From assembly GCF_949628215.1 (NCBI RefSeq), contig NC_134279.1:84377517-84441516 (forward strand): a DNA stretch of 64,000 bases, read 5' to 3'. Source of the stretch: Phalacrocorax aristotelis. Its lineage: Eukaryota; Chordata; Aves; Suliformes; Phalacrocoracidae. This document shows, in pieces, positions 16,251-27,362 of the stretch. How positions within the stretch are numbered: the stretch's first letter is position 1; each line of letters begins with the position of its first letter. The notes under the pieces are model-generated. The model worked only from the letters and a program-made list of their open reading frames with translations, did no database searches and was not told the DNA's origin. Position numbers and translations under genes: made by a program.

Positions 16251-16562
16251 GCGCATCTGGATGCGGGAGGGATGCGGAGCGAGAGGAGCACAGAGGCGGT
16301 GACAGGGCCCGGGGGATACCTCGAGGGCAGGGGGCGGGCACGGAGCGGGCAGACACCCCCCCCCGGGCCGCTCCCCCCCGCCCTGCGCCCCCGGGGGGTG
16401 AGGGGGGGCTGCCCGCGAAGGAGCCGCTCACCGGGGGACGGGGGGGGCATGAGGCCCCAGGCTGCCCTCCCCACCACCCCCACACCGGGGGGGGTCCTGC
16501 CATGCCCCTCCCCCGCCCCGCTCGCCCCGGGGTGCGGCCGGAGCCGCTCCAGCTCATCAGAG

Positions 16563-16607
16563 TGACATCACCGCTTCGCGCAATGACGTCAGCGGGGCAT
16601 GACGTCA
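16563..16607. promoter_or_regulatory. Cluster of three CREB/ATF sites
   Basis: TGACATCA at 16563-16570, TGACGTCA at 16584-16591 and TGACGTCA at 16600-16607. The two perfect palindromic CREs have starts 16 bp apart, with a one-base variant 21 bp upstream. No adjacent coding start is recognised. It could be the promoter of an unannotated transcript or an enhancer. Confidence 0.55.
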
Positions 16608-17164
16608 CGAGGGGCGGTGTCGACCCCAGCGGCCAGGGCAGGTGTGGAGGGGAGCGACGGACCGACACCCTGTGTGACCGCGGCCCCACTCGGGTCACGC
16701 GTGGGGCAGCGGCGGGGGAGGCGCCGCCGGAGGGAATCTGTCACGGTGGGACAGGAGCTGCCCCCCCTCCGGCATGTCCCCCCTCCTCCGTGTGCCCCCA
16801 CCCCGCGTGTGCCCCCCCAGCCTCCCCCGCGAGTCCTGCACCCACCGCAGCCGGCACGAGGGTGCGTGCGTGGGGCTGAAGACACGGACACGAATAAACA
16901 CCCACGGACTCATAGACCGCCCCACACCCCCCGCCCGGTCTGGGACCGGGTGATGCCCCAGCCGTGATGGACCCCCCGGGGGGGCCCCTCGGCTCCCTGG
17001 AGCGGGGAATGCGGGGGGGGGCGGGGCGCCGGGGCCCGGGGAGGTGGGCGGAGCAGAGCAGGGCACCCCCAGCCTGCGTTAATGGTCCGGGTCGGGGGTG
17101 ACCGTCCGTCCGTCCATCCGTCCCGCCGGCTGAGCCGCTCCGCGCTCCTTAATAAGGTGTCGCC

Positions 17165-17170
17165 TTTATT
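17165..17170 (-). terminator. Polyadenylation signal of LBX2
   Basis: AATAAA on the minus strand about 250 bases after the LBX2 stop. The intervening 3' UTR (17171-17416) includes A-rich runs on the plus strand, 17258-17340, which are U-rich in the transcript. Confidence 0.75.
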
Positions 17171-17416
17171 CCAAATATTTACAGCCGGGCCGGGCCCCCC
17201 CGTGCCCCCGGCGCTCGGGGCCGCGGACGGGCCGGCGGGACAGACACGATAGAAAATAAAAATGAAAAAAAAAAATCAAACCAAAACCCAGAGGAAAGAC
17301 GGACCAAAAAAAAAAAAAGGGGGAAAAAAAAGGCGAAAAATCGAAGAATTGCACCAGTTCCCCCGGGGTGGGGGCTCGGTCCGTCCGGGTGCCGGCCCGG
17401 GCACCCCGGCCCCCGC

Positions 17417-20400
17417 TTAGTCCCCCACGTCGATCTCCTCCTCCGAGAGCTCGGCGGGTGGCGGGGCGGCCGTGCCGGGGCCGGGGCCGGGGGGCCGGGG
17501 CGGGTCGGGCAGCGCCGCCAGCTGCCGGAGGGCGGCGGGGGGCAGCGCCTGCAGCGAGGCCACGTCGGCGCGGAGCTCCTCCAGGTCCCGCTTGAGCTTG
17601 GCGCGGCGGTTCTGGAACCAGGTGATGACCTGGGCCGTGCTGAGCGCCAGCCGCGCCGCCAGCTGGTCCCGGTCCGCCGGCGAGAGGTACTTCTGCCGCA
17701 GGAACCGCTGCTCCAGCTCGAAGATCTGCTGGTTCGTGAACGCCGTCCGCGACTTGCGCCGCTTCTTGCAGGCCGGGCGCTGCCCCAGGGCGCCCAGCGG
17801 CTCCCGACCTGCGGGGAGAGCGGGCTCAGCGCCGCCGGCACCGGCACCGGCACCGGCACCGGCGCCGCGCCGGCCCCCGCCGCCCAGCGCCCACCCCGGC
17901 CCGGCCCCGAAACGCCCGACGCGGTCCAACAGAGCCCGGCCGAGCTAAGCCGAGCTAAACCGGGCCGAGTCGAGCCGAGCCGAGCCGAACCCGGGCCACC
18001 CGAGTTAAGCCGAGCTAAACCGGGCCGAGTCGAGCCGAGCCGAACCCGGGCCACCCGAGCCCGGCCGAGTTAAGCCGAGCTAAACCGGGCCGAGTCCAGC
18101 CCAGTCGAGCCGACGTGAACCCGGGCCACCCGAGCCGAGCCCAGCCGAGTTAAACCGAGCCAGGCGGAGCCGAGCCCAGGCCACCCGAGCCAAACCCAGC
18201 CGGCCCCAGCCCAGCCGAGCTAAGCTGAACCGAGCCCAGCCGGCCCCAGCCTAGATCAGCCGAGCCGAGCTCAGCCGCGCAGACCGCGCCGTGCCCGATC
18301 TCCGGCCGTGCCCGTGACGCCGCACGGGCCCGGTGCCGCTGCTGGGTGCCCGGTGCCGAGAGCCGCCGGCCCCGCCGCGCCCGCCGGGCCTCACGCCGTC
18401 CCCAGCGGCCCCCGTCCCGCCGGTGCCGCCGGCGGCTGCGGCGCGGGGCCGAGCCCACCCGTGTCCCGCGGGGCCCGCACTGCGCCGGGGCCGGCAGCCG
18501 GTAGCGGAGTCCCGGGAGGCGCGGCCGGTCACCCGGGTCCCGCCGGGGCTTTCGCCGAACGGTTTCCCGGGACCGAGCAGACCCCCGGGGCCGGTCCCCG
18601 CCGCCCCGATCCGGCGCTGCCGCCGGCGGAGGAGAGAAGCCCCGAGAGAGGCGGGCTGCGTGTTCGCCGGTAACGGCCCCGCGCCGGCCGCAAGGGCCCG
18701 GTTCCGCCGCCCGCAGGGGGTCCGCTCCCGGGACCCCCCGCCGCGGCCGTCCGTGGGTCTGTCCGGCGGCCTCGGCCGCTCGGCACCGGCGCCGCGGGCA
18801 GTTCGGGCGGTGTCCGTATGTCCGTCCGGGTAACGGGGCTTTACCTCAGTCACGGAACCCCGATCGCTCCCGTTCCTGTCCGTTTGTCCGTAGGGGCAAA
18901 GGGGCGGTTTTGGGTTGGTTTGGTTTTGTTTTTCGTTTACCGCGGAAGCCCCGCTCCACCCGGCCGTGTCTGTCTGTCCCTCCGTCCGACCGGGTAACGG
19001 GGTTTTACCTTAATTCCGGGAACCTCGATCTGCCCTTTCTGTCGGTCTGTCCGTGGGTCCCGGCTCACCTCGCCAGGAAGCGACTGGCGCTTTGTTAGTT
19101 ACGAGAACACCGCTCCACCCGGCCGTGTCCGTCTGTCCGGCCGGGCGACGGGGTTTTACCTCCATGCGGGCAGCCCCGCTCTGTCCCGTTTCTGTCCGTT
19201 TCTGTCCGTCCGGATAAAGGGGATTTTTTTTTTCGTTTATCGCGGTAGCCGCGCTCTGCCCGGCCGTGTCCGTCTGTCCGGCCAGGCGACGGATCTTTTC
19301 GTTAATTACAGTAGCCCCGCTCTGCCCGTCCCTGTCCATCTGTCCAGCCGGGTAACGATTTTTTACCTAAATTCCGGGAGCCCTGCTCTGTCCTCTTTCC
19401 GTCCGTCTGTCCGACCTTGCAACACTACTTTTCGTTAATCATAGGAGCGCCGATCTGCCCGGCCGCGGCCGTCTGTCCGTCCGGTTAAGGGTGGTGGGTT
19501 TTTTTTTTTCTTTTTTTTTTTTTTTTCTTTTCGTTAATCACGGGAGCCTGCTCTGTCCGGCCATGTCCGTCTGTCCGGCCGGTAACAGGGCGGGTTCGGC
19601 AATTATCGGAGCGCCGCTCGGCCCGTCCCTGCCCAGCCGTGGATGGAGTTTTTCGTTAAAGGCGGGAGCCCGGTTCTGCCCATGTCCGTCTGTCCGGCGG
19701 GGCAAAGTTTTTTTCGTTAACGGCGGGAGCTGCGCTCTGCCCGTCCGTGTCCGTCTGTCCGGCTGGGTAACGGTTTGGGGTTTTTTCGTTAATTACAGGA
19801 ATGCCATTCTGCCCGTCCCTGTCCGTGTGTCCGTCCCGGTACGAGGTTTCGGTTTTTTTTTTTCGTTTACGGCGGAAGCCCCACTCTGTCTGTCTGTCCA
19901 GCCGGGTAATGGGTTTTCGTTAACGGTGAAAGCCCCGCTCTGTCTGTCCGTGCGTCCGTCCGTAGAAGGGATTTTTCGTTCACGGCAGTCGCCGCGCTCC
20001 GCCCGCCCGTGTCCGTCTGTCTGTTCGATGTCGGATTTTTTGCCTCGGGCGGGCCGCGGGGTGCCGGTTGCCGCTCGTTCCGTCCATCTGTCCCTCGCTC
20101 TCACGGCGGGTTTCCCCGCTAGGGCCGAGCCGGGAACAGGCGGGGCCGGTTCGTTCCCGCCGGGGCCGGGTCTGCCGGGCCCGGTGCCCCGGGGGAGACT
20201 CCGCCGGGCCGGGTGCACCGTCCGTGAGCGGGGAGCAGCTGCCCTGCCCCTCCGGCAACGGGTTTCTGCCCGAGGACCGATGCCGGCCGGAGTCGCCGCC
20301 GCCGCCGTCCCCGCCGGGGCTCGGGGAGGCCGGCGCCGGCGTCGGTAACGGGTTTTCGTTGCCGGCGGGACCGATCCGCCGCCGCGACCTGTCACGGTCA

Positions 20401-21282
20401 CGGTCACGGCTCGGCGGGGCTGGGTGCGGCCGCTCCGCCCGGTGCAGCCCGGCCGCCGCCGCGGGACCGATCCGCCAACCGGTGCGGCGGCTGCCGGGGC
20501 CCGAGGCCGGGTCGGTCCCCGCCTCTCCCCGTAAAGCTGCCGGGCCCAAACCCGGCCGGTCCTCCCGGAGCTCCGGTCCCGCTCGCGGCGCGGGCTCGGC
20601 CGGGGCTCGCTCGAGCTCCCGGTGCCCCGCTCCGGGCCCCTCCCTCCGGGCGGGCGGCCGCCGCCGGTGCGGTGGAGGGAGCTGAGCCGGGGCCGCCCGT
20701 GTCCCCGCCGCTACGGGACGAGCACCGGCCCCTTCCCGGCCCGCGGCTGCCCGCTCTCTCGGCGGCGCTCGCCCCGCCGGGACACGAAGGAAACTTACCG
20801 AGGCCGCGCCGGGCTGGGGGCGAGGGGAGACCACGGCCCCGTCACGGGCTCGGCGGCGGCGCAGCCCCGGACCCACCCCCCCTCGCCGGCGGCTCCGGCA
20901 CCTGCCCAGTCGTCCCCCCGCCCCGGTCCCGGCGGAGCCCCCCTGCCGCCCCGGTACCTTCGGCCGCCTGCAGCACGCCCAGCTCCAGCCCCTGGAAGGT
21001 TTTGCTGGCGAGCTCCTCCAGCGCGCAGAGCGGCGAGGACGGGGCGCAGCCGCCGCCGCGGGGCCCCGCCGCCTTCTCGGGGAGCCGGGCGGGGGGCGCG
21101 GCGGGACCGGGGCCGGGGGGGCTCCCGCCGCGGGGCCGCCCCAGGATGTCCTCGATGCCGAAGGGGGTCAGCGGCTTGTTGGAGTTGGCGGGCGGCGGGA
21201 GCTGGTCCAGGGCGCTCCGCCGGCGGCCGCCGCCCGGGGGGTGCAGCGGGGGAGAGCCGGCCGCCTCCCGCGCCGAGGTCAT
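17417..21282 (-). CDS. LBX2: LBX2, ladybird homeobox transcription factor
   Basis: Two exons, 20958-21282 and 17417-17808, join in phase to 238 aa. Exon 1 starts MTSAREAAG and carries the LBX N-terminal repression motif region (PPPANSNKPLTPFGIEDIL) and SPLCALEELASKTFQGLE. Exon 2 opens with the basic KKRRKSRTAFTNQQIFELE and contains a complete homeodomain ending WFQNRRAKLKRDLEEL. The C terminus ends in the acidic ladybird tail EEEIDVGD. An in-frame ATG seven codons upstream (21303) is less like family starts. LBX proteins are nuclear DNA-binding regulators in muscle, neural and urogenital development. It is named LBX2, not LBX1, from its neighbours CCDC142, TTC31 and PCGF1. The intron is about 3.1 kb and dominated by tandem repeats. 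Confidence 0.93.
17940..18290. repeat. Tandem repeat in the LBX2 intron
   Basis: About six copies of a roughly 55 bp unit combining GCCGAGCTAAACCGGGCCGAG, GTCGAGCCGAGCC and ACCCGGGCCACCCGAG, degrading toward 18290. It lies just inside the exon 2 acceptor side of the intron. Confidence 0.8.
18820..20060. repeat. Degenerate 65-80 bp minisatellite in the LBX2 intron
   Basis: Around 15-18 diverged copies of a unit built from TGTCCGTCTGTCCGG, CCGGGTAACGG, a T-run, TCGTTAATTACGGGAGC and CCCCGCTCTGCCC. The unit repeats at about 65-80 bp, with the homeodomain-like GTTAAT/GTTAATTA core kept in many copies. It occupies about 40% of the intron. Confidence 0.8.
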
Positions 21283-21809
21283 GGCGCGTCCCCGCTCCCG
21301 CACGGGGGCCGCCTCAGCACGGCGCCCGCCTCATCCCGCCGGGGTTTCCCCCCCCCCTTCTCGCCGCCGCCGTCCCGCCCGCGCATCCAGCCGCGGCCGC
21401 ACTTAAACCCCGCGGGCGCAGCCCGCCCCCTCGGCGGGGGCCCGGTGGCGGCGGCGGCGGCGGGGAGCGCTCGGCCTCCCGGCGCCGGGACCCGCTCGGC
21501 GGGGCTGAGCAGCTCCGCTCCCGCCGCCGTTGTTTCCCCCCCCCGCCCCGTGATCCCGGTGCCGCAGCCTTAAAGACCCGGGGCCGGGGCGGCAAATCGG
21601 GCACCGGGAGGAGGAGGAGCCACCGGAGGGGCGGAGGGGGGGGCGAAAGAGGGGGGGCACCGCTCCCTCCCCGCCGCTGCTACCGGGGTGCAGACGGGGC
21701 GCAGCTTCGCGCCTCCCCCTTGTACAGCGATTTTAAACCCCCCCGCCGGAGGGGCGGCCGGTGGGTGCTCGCTGCCGCCCCCCCATCCTCAGCGGGGCTT
21801 TTACCGTCG

Positions 21810-21990
21810 CAAAAAATTTATTAGCTCCCCTGCTCTAAAATGCCCCATAAAAGCACAGGGGCCGCCGCGTCTGGGAGTGATTAGGCCGCTTCGGGTGGGT
21901 TTTGGGTTTCAGAGCGCAGCCCGGCCATAAATCCCCCCCCCCGGCCTCTCCGCTGCCCTCCCCAGTACAAATAGCTCCGAGATCCCGACC
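21810..21990. promoter_or_regulatory. AT-rich island upstream of LBX2
   Basis: It contains AAAAAATTTATTAGC, CCCATAAAAGC, GAGTGATTAGGCC and GGCCATAAATC, which are HOX/CDX-like words. It lies about 0.5-0.7 kb 5' of the LBX2 start and is a plausible promoter-proximal control region. Confidence 0.4.
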
Positions 21991-22329
21991 GCTTGTAAAA
22001 AGCCTGGGGACGCCCGCACACGCAGGTGAGCCCCAGCTGCCGACACCGGGTCCACATCCTCCATTGGGATTGGGACGAGGGGTGATTCGGCATCCCCCTG
22101 GTCCCCATCCCACCCAGTGCTCCCATGGGTCTGCTGCTGGGATGCTCTGGTCCCAGTGACAATGTGGAGGGTGCAGAGGTCACGGTGGTAATGAGAGAAA
22201 ATGAACCTGTGGGTGGGGTGGTGGTGGTGGGAGAACCGTGCCGGGCTGGGGGAGCAGGTGCAGGGGGACCCGGCAGCGCCGATGCCGGGAGGGGTTGGGG
22301 GCTTCCAATCTTGCTGACAAAGGCAGAAC

Positions 22330-22420
22330 GCGATCCCCCGGCTGGAAATTGGAGTTAGATAAATTCAACCTTGAAATTTCCCAGCAGCCGGAGCAATTAA
22401 ACGCTGGAGCGGGCGGGGGC
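22330..22420. promoter_or_regulatory. Short AT-rich island upstream of LBX2
   Basis: It contains GGAAATTGGAGTTAGATAAA, TTGAAATTTCCC and GAGCAATTAAACGC within GC-rich sequence. Inferred regulatory from composition only. Confidence 0.3.
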
Positions 22421-24219
22421 GGGAAGGGGGCTCCGGCAGCCTGGGATCGAACCGATTTGGGAGACGTTTGCAGGCTGCTCCCGGGAAGTGCCAGCCCGGG
22501 AGCGTGACCACCCTGGCGTGGTGCCGCCGCAAAGCCTAGCTCCTGCGGGCCCACGGGGGCCCCTCGCCCGCCAGCGTGAGGGGCGCTGCAGGCCGATGTG
22601 GGGGCGTTTGCACGGCTGCCTCGCACGCGGCTTTTGTCCTCTTGGAGGGCTCGGCCGTCTGGATGGCGGCAACGTGACATGGCGAGGCGAGGGGAGCCGG
22701 TGGAGCCGCCGCTGCTGAACGTGCTGCCAGCTCCCAATGCTTGCCGGGGAACCATGCGTGTTCTGGGGTGCAGGCTTTCTGTGTCCCTGCTCCCGCCCTG
22801 GCTGCCGGCCCCACAGAGGCTGCCAGTGGGCCTGGGCTCAGCTGGGCCCCGGTGACCCGCGATCCCTTCCAGCAGCGCCGCGTGGCATGAGGGCGCTGTG
22901 CCGGACACGAGGCCTCAGGCACCCAGCGGGCAGCGCCGGGGAAGGGGCACAGCCCTTCTCCCCCTGGCACCAGCCCCGGCTGGCACCCGCGCCCTGGGCT
23001 CAGTCGCAGCTAATGCCATGACACGCACCAGGAAATTGCTGCTCAAGCTAATTCCTTGTTCTTGCGCCGATCGGGGCTCGCAGCGGCCCTGCCCCGTGGA
23101 GCAGACCCCCCTGCAGCTCCAGCTGCTCAGGGACGGGAGGGAGCTCTGCTGCAGAGTCCTGCGCTCCAGCCGGGCTGGGCCTGGGCAGGCAGGAGCTGGG
23201 CTGGGAGCCGGCCGGATCTCCAGCTGCAGAGCTCACCCTGTTGGGATGCGACACCACCCCTGCCCCATCGCCCCAGCCCCATCAGCCCTGGTCATGGCCC
23301 TGCAGCGGCAGGGGTGAATCCCCAGTGTGGCTGCAGGCAGGGAGAGGCCATGGCCATGGCCACGGCTGCAGGCGTGCAGCGGTCCCCTCCCCTGTAGCAG
23401 GCCTGCTGCCCCTTCCAGCCACCCCCGCCAGCCCCCAGCCCCAGCGCAGGGCGAGCCTCGGCCCCCGGCTCGCCGCCAGGCGGGGGAAGCGTCAGCTCCA
23501 GCTGCCGGGAACACAGGACGGGAAACGCTTTTCACCCCAAAGCAGGACACACAGTGGAAAACAAAAAGAGACCTCTGAATTTTTGCAGGAACATTGGAGT
23601 TTCCTGCGGAGCGGGGCAGAGCGCCCTGCGCTGGCGGGGTGCCCGCAGCCGGCCGGGATGGTGACGGGCACAGACGCTTGGATGGAGCCGGGGACACCGT
23701 GGGGCAGCACAGCCCAGCGTGGCGCTGCCAGACCCCTACCTCGACTCCCACGCCTCCATCTCACTGAGGCCCAAGTCCCCTGCGGGGTGGTCTGGGACTG
23801 TGTGTAAGGCCTGAGCCCTCAGCTCCCCAGCTGTGACCCCCGAGCCCCTCATGCCCCTTCCCCCGGCAGCTGTGCCACCCCTCGCATTGAGTGCAGGGTG
23901 AGCAGCGTCTGAGCACGCTTGTGTGTGTACACTCATGAAGCTGTGTGCATGAGGGCATACATGCTCTGGAGACACCCCCCCCGTGCCGGTGGCCGGGGCT
24001 GCCCTTGTGCCCTCACTCATGACACCCCATCTCAGGGGCACCCATGGCTCCCATCACTGTCAGTTTTGAGCGACCCAGCTCAGAGGCACCCACAGTGGGG
24101 GGCACCTGGGGCTGCCCACCGCTGCATGCCCACAGCCCTGGTGCAGCCGGCCGGGAAGCAGGCCGGCAGGACACCCTGCAACGCACTGGGGTGCCTGTGC
24201 CGCACCAGCAGCTCCCCGT

Positions 24220-24740
24220 GCCGGGGTAACGTGATTAGGGGAGGGAGGCGGCAGCTCAGCCCGCTAATACGCTTACGCCCCGGCACCACGCTCTGCCCCT
24301 GATCTATTATTTAGTGGATCCATTTCAATAACGCGGCTCCGTGCCGAAGCGCCTGGCGGTAACTCGATTAGGGGCGCTCCCAGCCCCGCGCTGGAGCTGG
24401 CACTGCAGAGCAGTTTGCACATGGAAATTGCTTGCAAATGAGTTTTTCCTTTAATAAGAGGAATAGCTCGGTGCAAAATTAAACCATCGGTAGCGGAGAC
24501 AAGCGGGGCATCACCGGGGGAGCCGCCAGCAGCGCCGTGCCCCGCACCAGGGGAGGAGACCTGGCCAATTATTGGCAATAAATCCTGACCCCGCTCGCGG
24601 GGCCGGCAGCCGCGGGTGAAGCCACGACTAATGGGATTACACCTCGCCCCGGTAAACGGGGATTAATGTGCCGGGAGCCAGGGGACGCCGGGGATCCCCC
24701 GCCAGGGGCTGTTGGCAAATGATCTATTCATTAACACACG
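24220..24740. promoter_or_regulatory. Large candidate enhancer with repeated GATTA and homeodomain words
   Basis: The longest AT-rich island in the LBX2-PCGF1 block. It holds two copies of a GATTAGGGG word (near 24231 and 24367), two GGATTA (OTX/PITX-type) words at 24634-24639 and near 24659, GATCTATTATTTAGTGGATC, TTGCTTGCAAATGAG, GCAAAATTAAACC, the palindrome GCCAATTATTGGC at 24564-24576, and GATCTATTCATTAAC near its end. Such density in a GC-rich background is typical of developmental enhancers. Confidence 0.5.
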
Positions 24741-26261
24741 CCAGCCTCGCTGCGCGCACCAGAGCGGGGCTGACCCCAGCTTCGTTACGCGGCGAGCACG
24801 GCGGGGAGCGGTGGCGGGGAGAGGGACGGGGATGGCCCAGGGCGAGGAGCGCTGGGGGCTCACGATGTGCGGGGCCCCGCACATGTCTCAGCTGCTCCTA
24901 CACGCATGTGCCGATGCCGGCACAGCCCGTGACGGCGGGCACTCACACGCGTGTGCCTGGTGCGTACGTGTGTGCGCAGCCACCCCCCCCAGCAGCCACC
25001 CCGCAGCTGCGCGTGTGGGCACAGCCGTGTGCAGGTGGGTGCAGCGGCCGTGCGCGGAGGCGCTCACGGAGCACCGAGACACCAGCTCACGTGCAGAGCT
25101 GCCACATGCGTGTGCAGGCACACGCACACACATGTGCCTGTGCCAGGGACCAGCGGGGCTGGGGGCAGGAGTAGGACATGGCCTCGGGTGGGGGGCACCT
25201 GGGCAGGGATGAGGGAGGATGCTGTGGGGACCCCCGCCGTGCCGTGCATGGGGGAGCAGTGTGCTGGGGTCAGGGGATCCCACCGTCCCTGGTCCCAGCT
25301 GCCACCCCCCCACCCAGGACCCCCTCCTTGCTCTGGGGCCTCCATATGGGCCTGGGCCAAACTCCAGCCAAATGGGCTGGGACGGGGGGTTGCATTTCAA
25401 AGCCTCTGGCTGGAGCAAACGCCGCTGCCCCCCTGCTGGGCTGTCGCCCGCCTGCGCCCCCTGACCCCGGCCACCGCAGCGTTGGCGGGGACAGTCCTGT
25501 CCCCCTCCCCAGGGATGAGGGGGGCAGTTCTGCAGAGCTGCTGGGAGCTGTGGGGTGGGAGGTGGGGACCCTCTGGTGAGGGACCTGTTCTGGGTGGCCC
25601 CACACAGGGACCCCCGCAGGGATCAGGGTCCCTCCCAGGGTTGACCTGGGTCTGGCGGCTGCGCTGGCTGGGGGAGAGGGGCTGTGGGGGGCATGGGGGG
25701 GATGTGCCAGGCGGCAGTGGAGAGCAGGCTGGGGCAGTGGGTCGTGGGAAACCCGTCCCGCCGTGGGGCAGAGCCATTGTGTGGGGCTGCGTGCCCGCTG
25801 CCCGCGAAGGCGGGGGGCTATTTATGACGGGCAGGCAGGAAGCAGGCAGGCAGCACCGTCTCACCGTGGCCGCTTCCTTCCCCGCGCCGCAAATAGCCGG
25901 GACGGGGCAGCCGGAGCAGGGGCTGTGCGGGGTGGGGGATGCCGAGGGCCCACTCTCCTGTGCCGACCCCAGCCCGGGGCCTGGGTGGAGGTGCCAGTGG
26001 GCACAGGGATGGCACAGGGTGCTGCCAGAGACCCTGGCCCGCTCTCACTGGGCACAGCCAGAGCAGGATGGTGGGGGTCCGGCTATGGTCCGAGGGGTGC
26101 CTGCGTGTGGGGCACCCTGTCCCCCATCACCCTGATGCCCCCACAGCACCAGGACCCCTGGGGGAACCCAGCCGCCACGGGGAGCAGGCACCTCCTGGGG
26201 GCGTGGGGTTGAGCGCGGGGTGGCAGGGTGCGACGGCGGGGCTGGCGCGGCGATGCAGCCA

Positions 26262-26410
26262 TGCGGATTCAATTAGGGCGCGAGCACGGGGGGCTCGGCT
26301 CGGCCCCGCGCCGGGCAGCGCGGTGAGGAAATGGCTCGTCTGAGCCGCTGACAGCCCGGCCCCGCGCCCAAGATGAACGACCATCGGATTAAAGCTCCGC
26401 ACGCTGACAG
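26262..26410. promoter_or_regulatory. Weak AT-rich island
   Basis: It contains GGATTCAATTAGGGCG near its start and CATCGGATTAAAGCTCC near its end, with GC-rich sequence between. It may be two short elements. Confidence 0.25.
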
Positions 26411-27269
26411 GGTGCACCTGAGCGAGGAGCAGGGCTGGGGCGGCCATGGGGGGGGGACGGGACCCCAGCCCTGGCGCTGCCGAGGGGCCGCCGAGAGGAG
26501 GGAGGAGGGTCCCGGGTGGCCCAAGGGGTGGGGGGGACGTGACACCGGGGGCAACGCACCCCAGTGATGAGCACCCATGGCCTCCTGGGGCTGGGAGGTG
26601 GGTGGGGAGGGTGAGGGCAAGTGGGATCACCCTGCGGGCCTGGCCGGGCTCTGGCCGTGAGCTGGGACCCCCAGCTGGGGCCAACTCGGGTGGCCGTTGC
26701 GGGACCAGCCCAGCCTGCACCCCCAGACCCGCTGGGGCCAGCTGCAGCTGTGGGTGCTGCTGGAGCCTCACCACCGTGCTGGGGCAGCACACCCTGCTTG
26801 GGCTGCCGGTGCCAGTGCCGGGCCTGTGGCCGGGTTCTCCAGCGATGGCTGGGGAAGCCCAGGGCCCCATGGGGCTGGTGGAGGTGGGGGCTCGCTCCTG
26901 GGTCCAGCCCCACGTGCTGCTCTCAGCCAGGCTGCCCAGCGTGCACAGCCCTCCTGGTGCCCCACAGCCCTCCCTGTGCCCCACAGCCCACCACACCCCA
27001 TGGCCCCCCACAATGCCATGGTGCTGCCCCCCGAGCTGTGGGGCTGGACTGGGCAGGGGGGCAGTGCTGGAGAGGGCTGGGGGCTCCGACCTGGCACCTC
27101 ACTAGGCTGCATCAGGGTGGGGGCACCCTGGGGGTCCTGCTTGGCTCAGTGATGGGCTGGGTGCTGCTGCCCCGGGGGGGGACACCCCATCCTGCGGGGA
27201 GCCGGGGGGGGACACGCGTCCGTCAGCGAGCGAGCGTTGGGCTCGCAGCGCGTGGCCGGGGGAATCGAT

Positions 27270-27362
27270 GGGCTGCGGCGGGTCACCGCTATCATTAACC
27301 CCGGCGAGGCAGCCGGGCCGCGCCGCCCAGAGGTTAATTAAAAAGAAAAGTGCAACGAAACG
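27270..27362. promoter_or_regulatory. AT-rich island with TTAATTAA core
   Basis: CTATCATTAACCCC is followed by GGTTAATTAAAAAGAAAAG; the TTAATTAA palindrome is at 27334-27341. Candidate homeodomain-bound element. Confidence 0.3.

Larger units (their letters stand above)
13100..17150. other. Intergenic block between TTC31 and LBX2 (convergent 3' ends)
   Basis: No gene recognised on either strand. Open frames here come from GC-rich sequence and have neither splice structure nor family resemblance. Contents worth naming separately are AT-rich islands at 13829-14000 and 16045-16250 and a cyclic-AMP-response-element cluster at 16563-16607. The remainder is GC-rich unique sequence with CA/TG-rich patches around 14330-14480 and 15220-15300. 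Confidence 0.6.
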
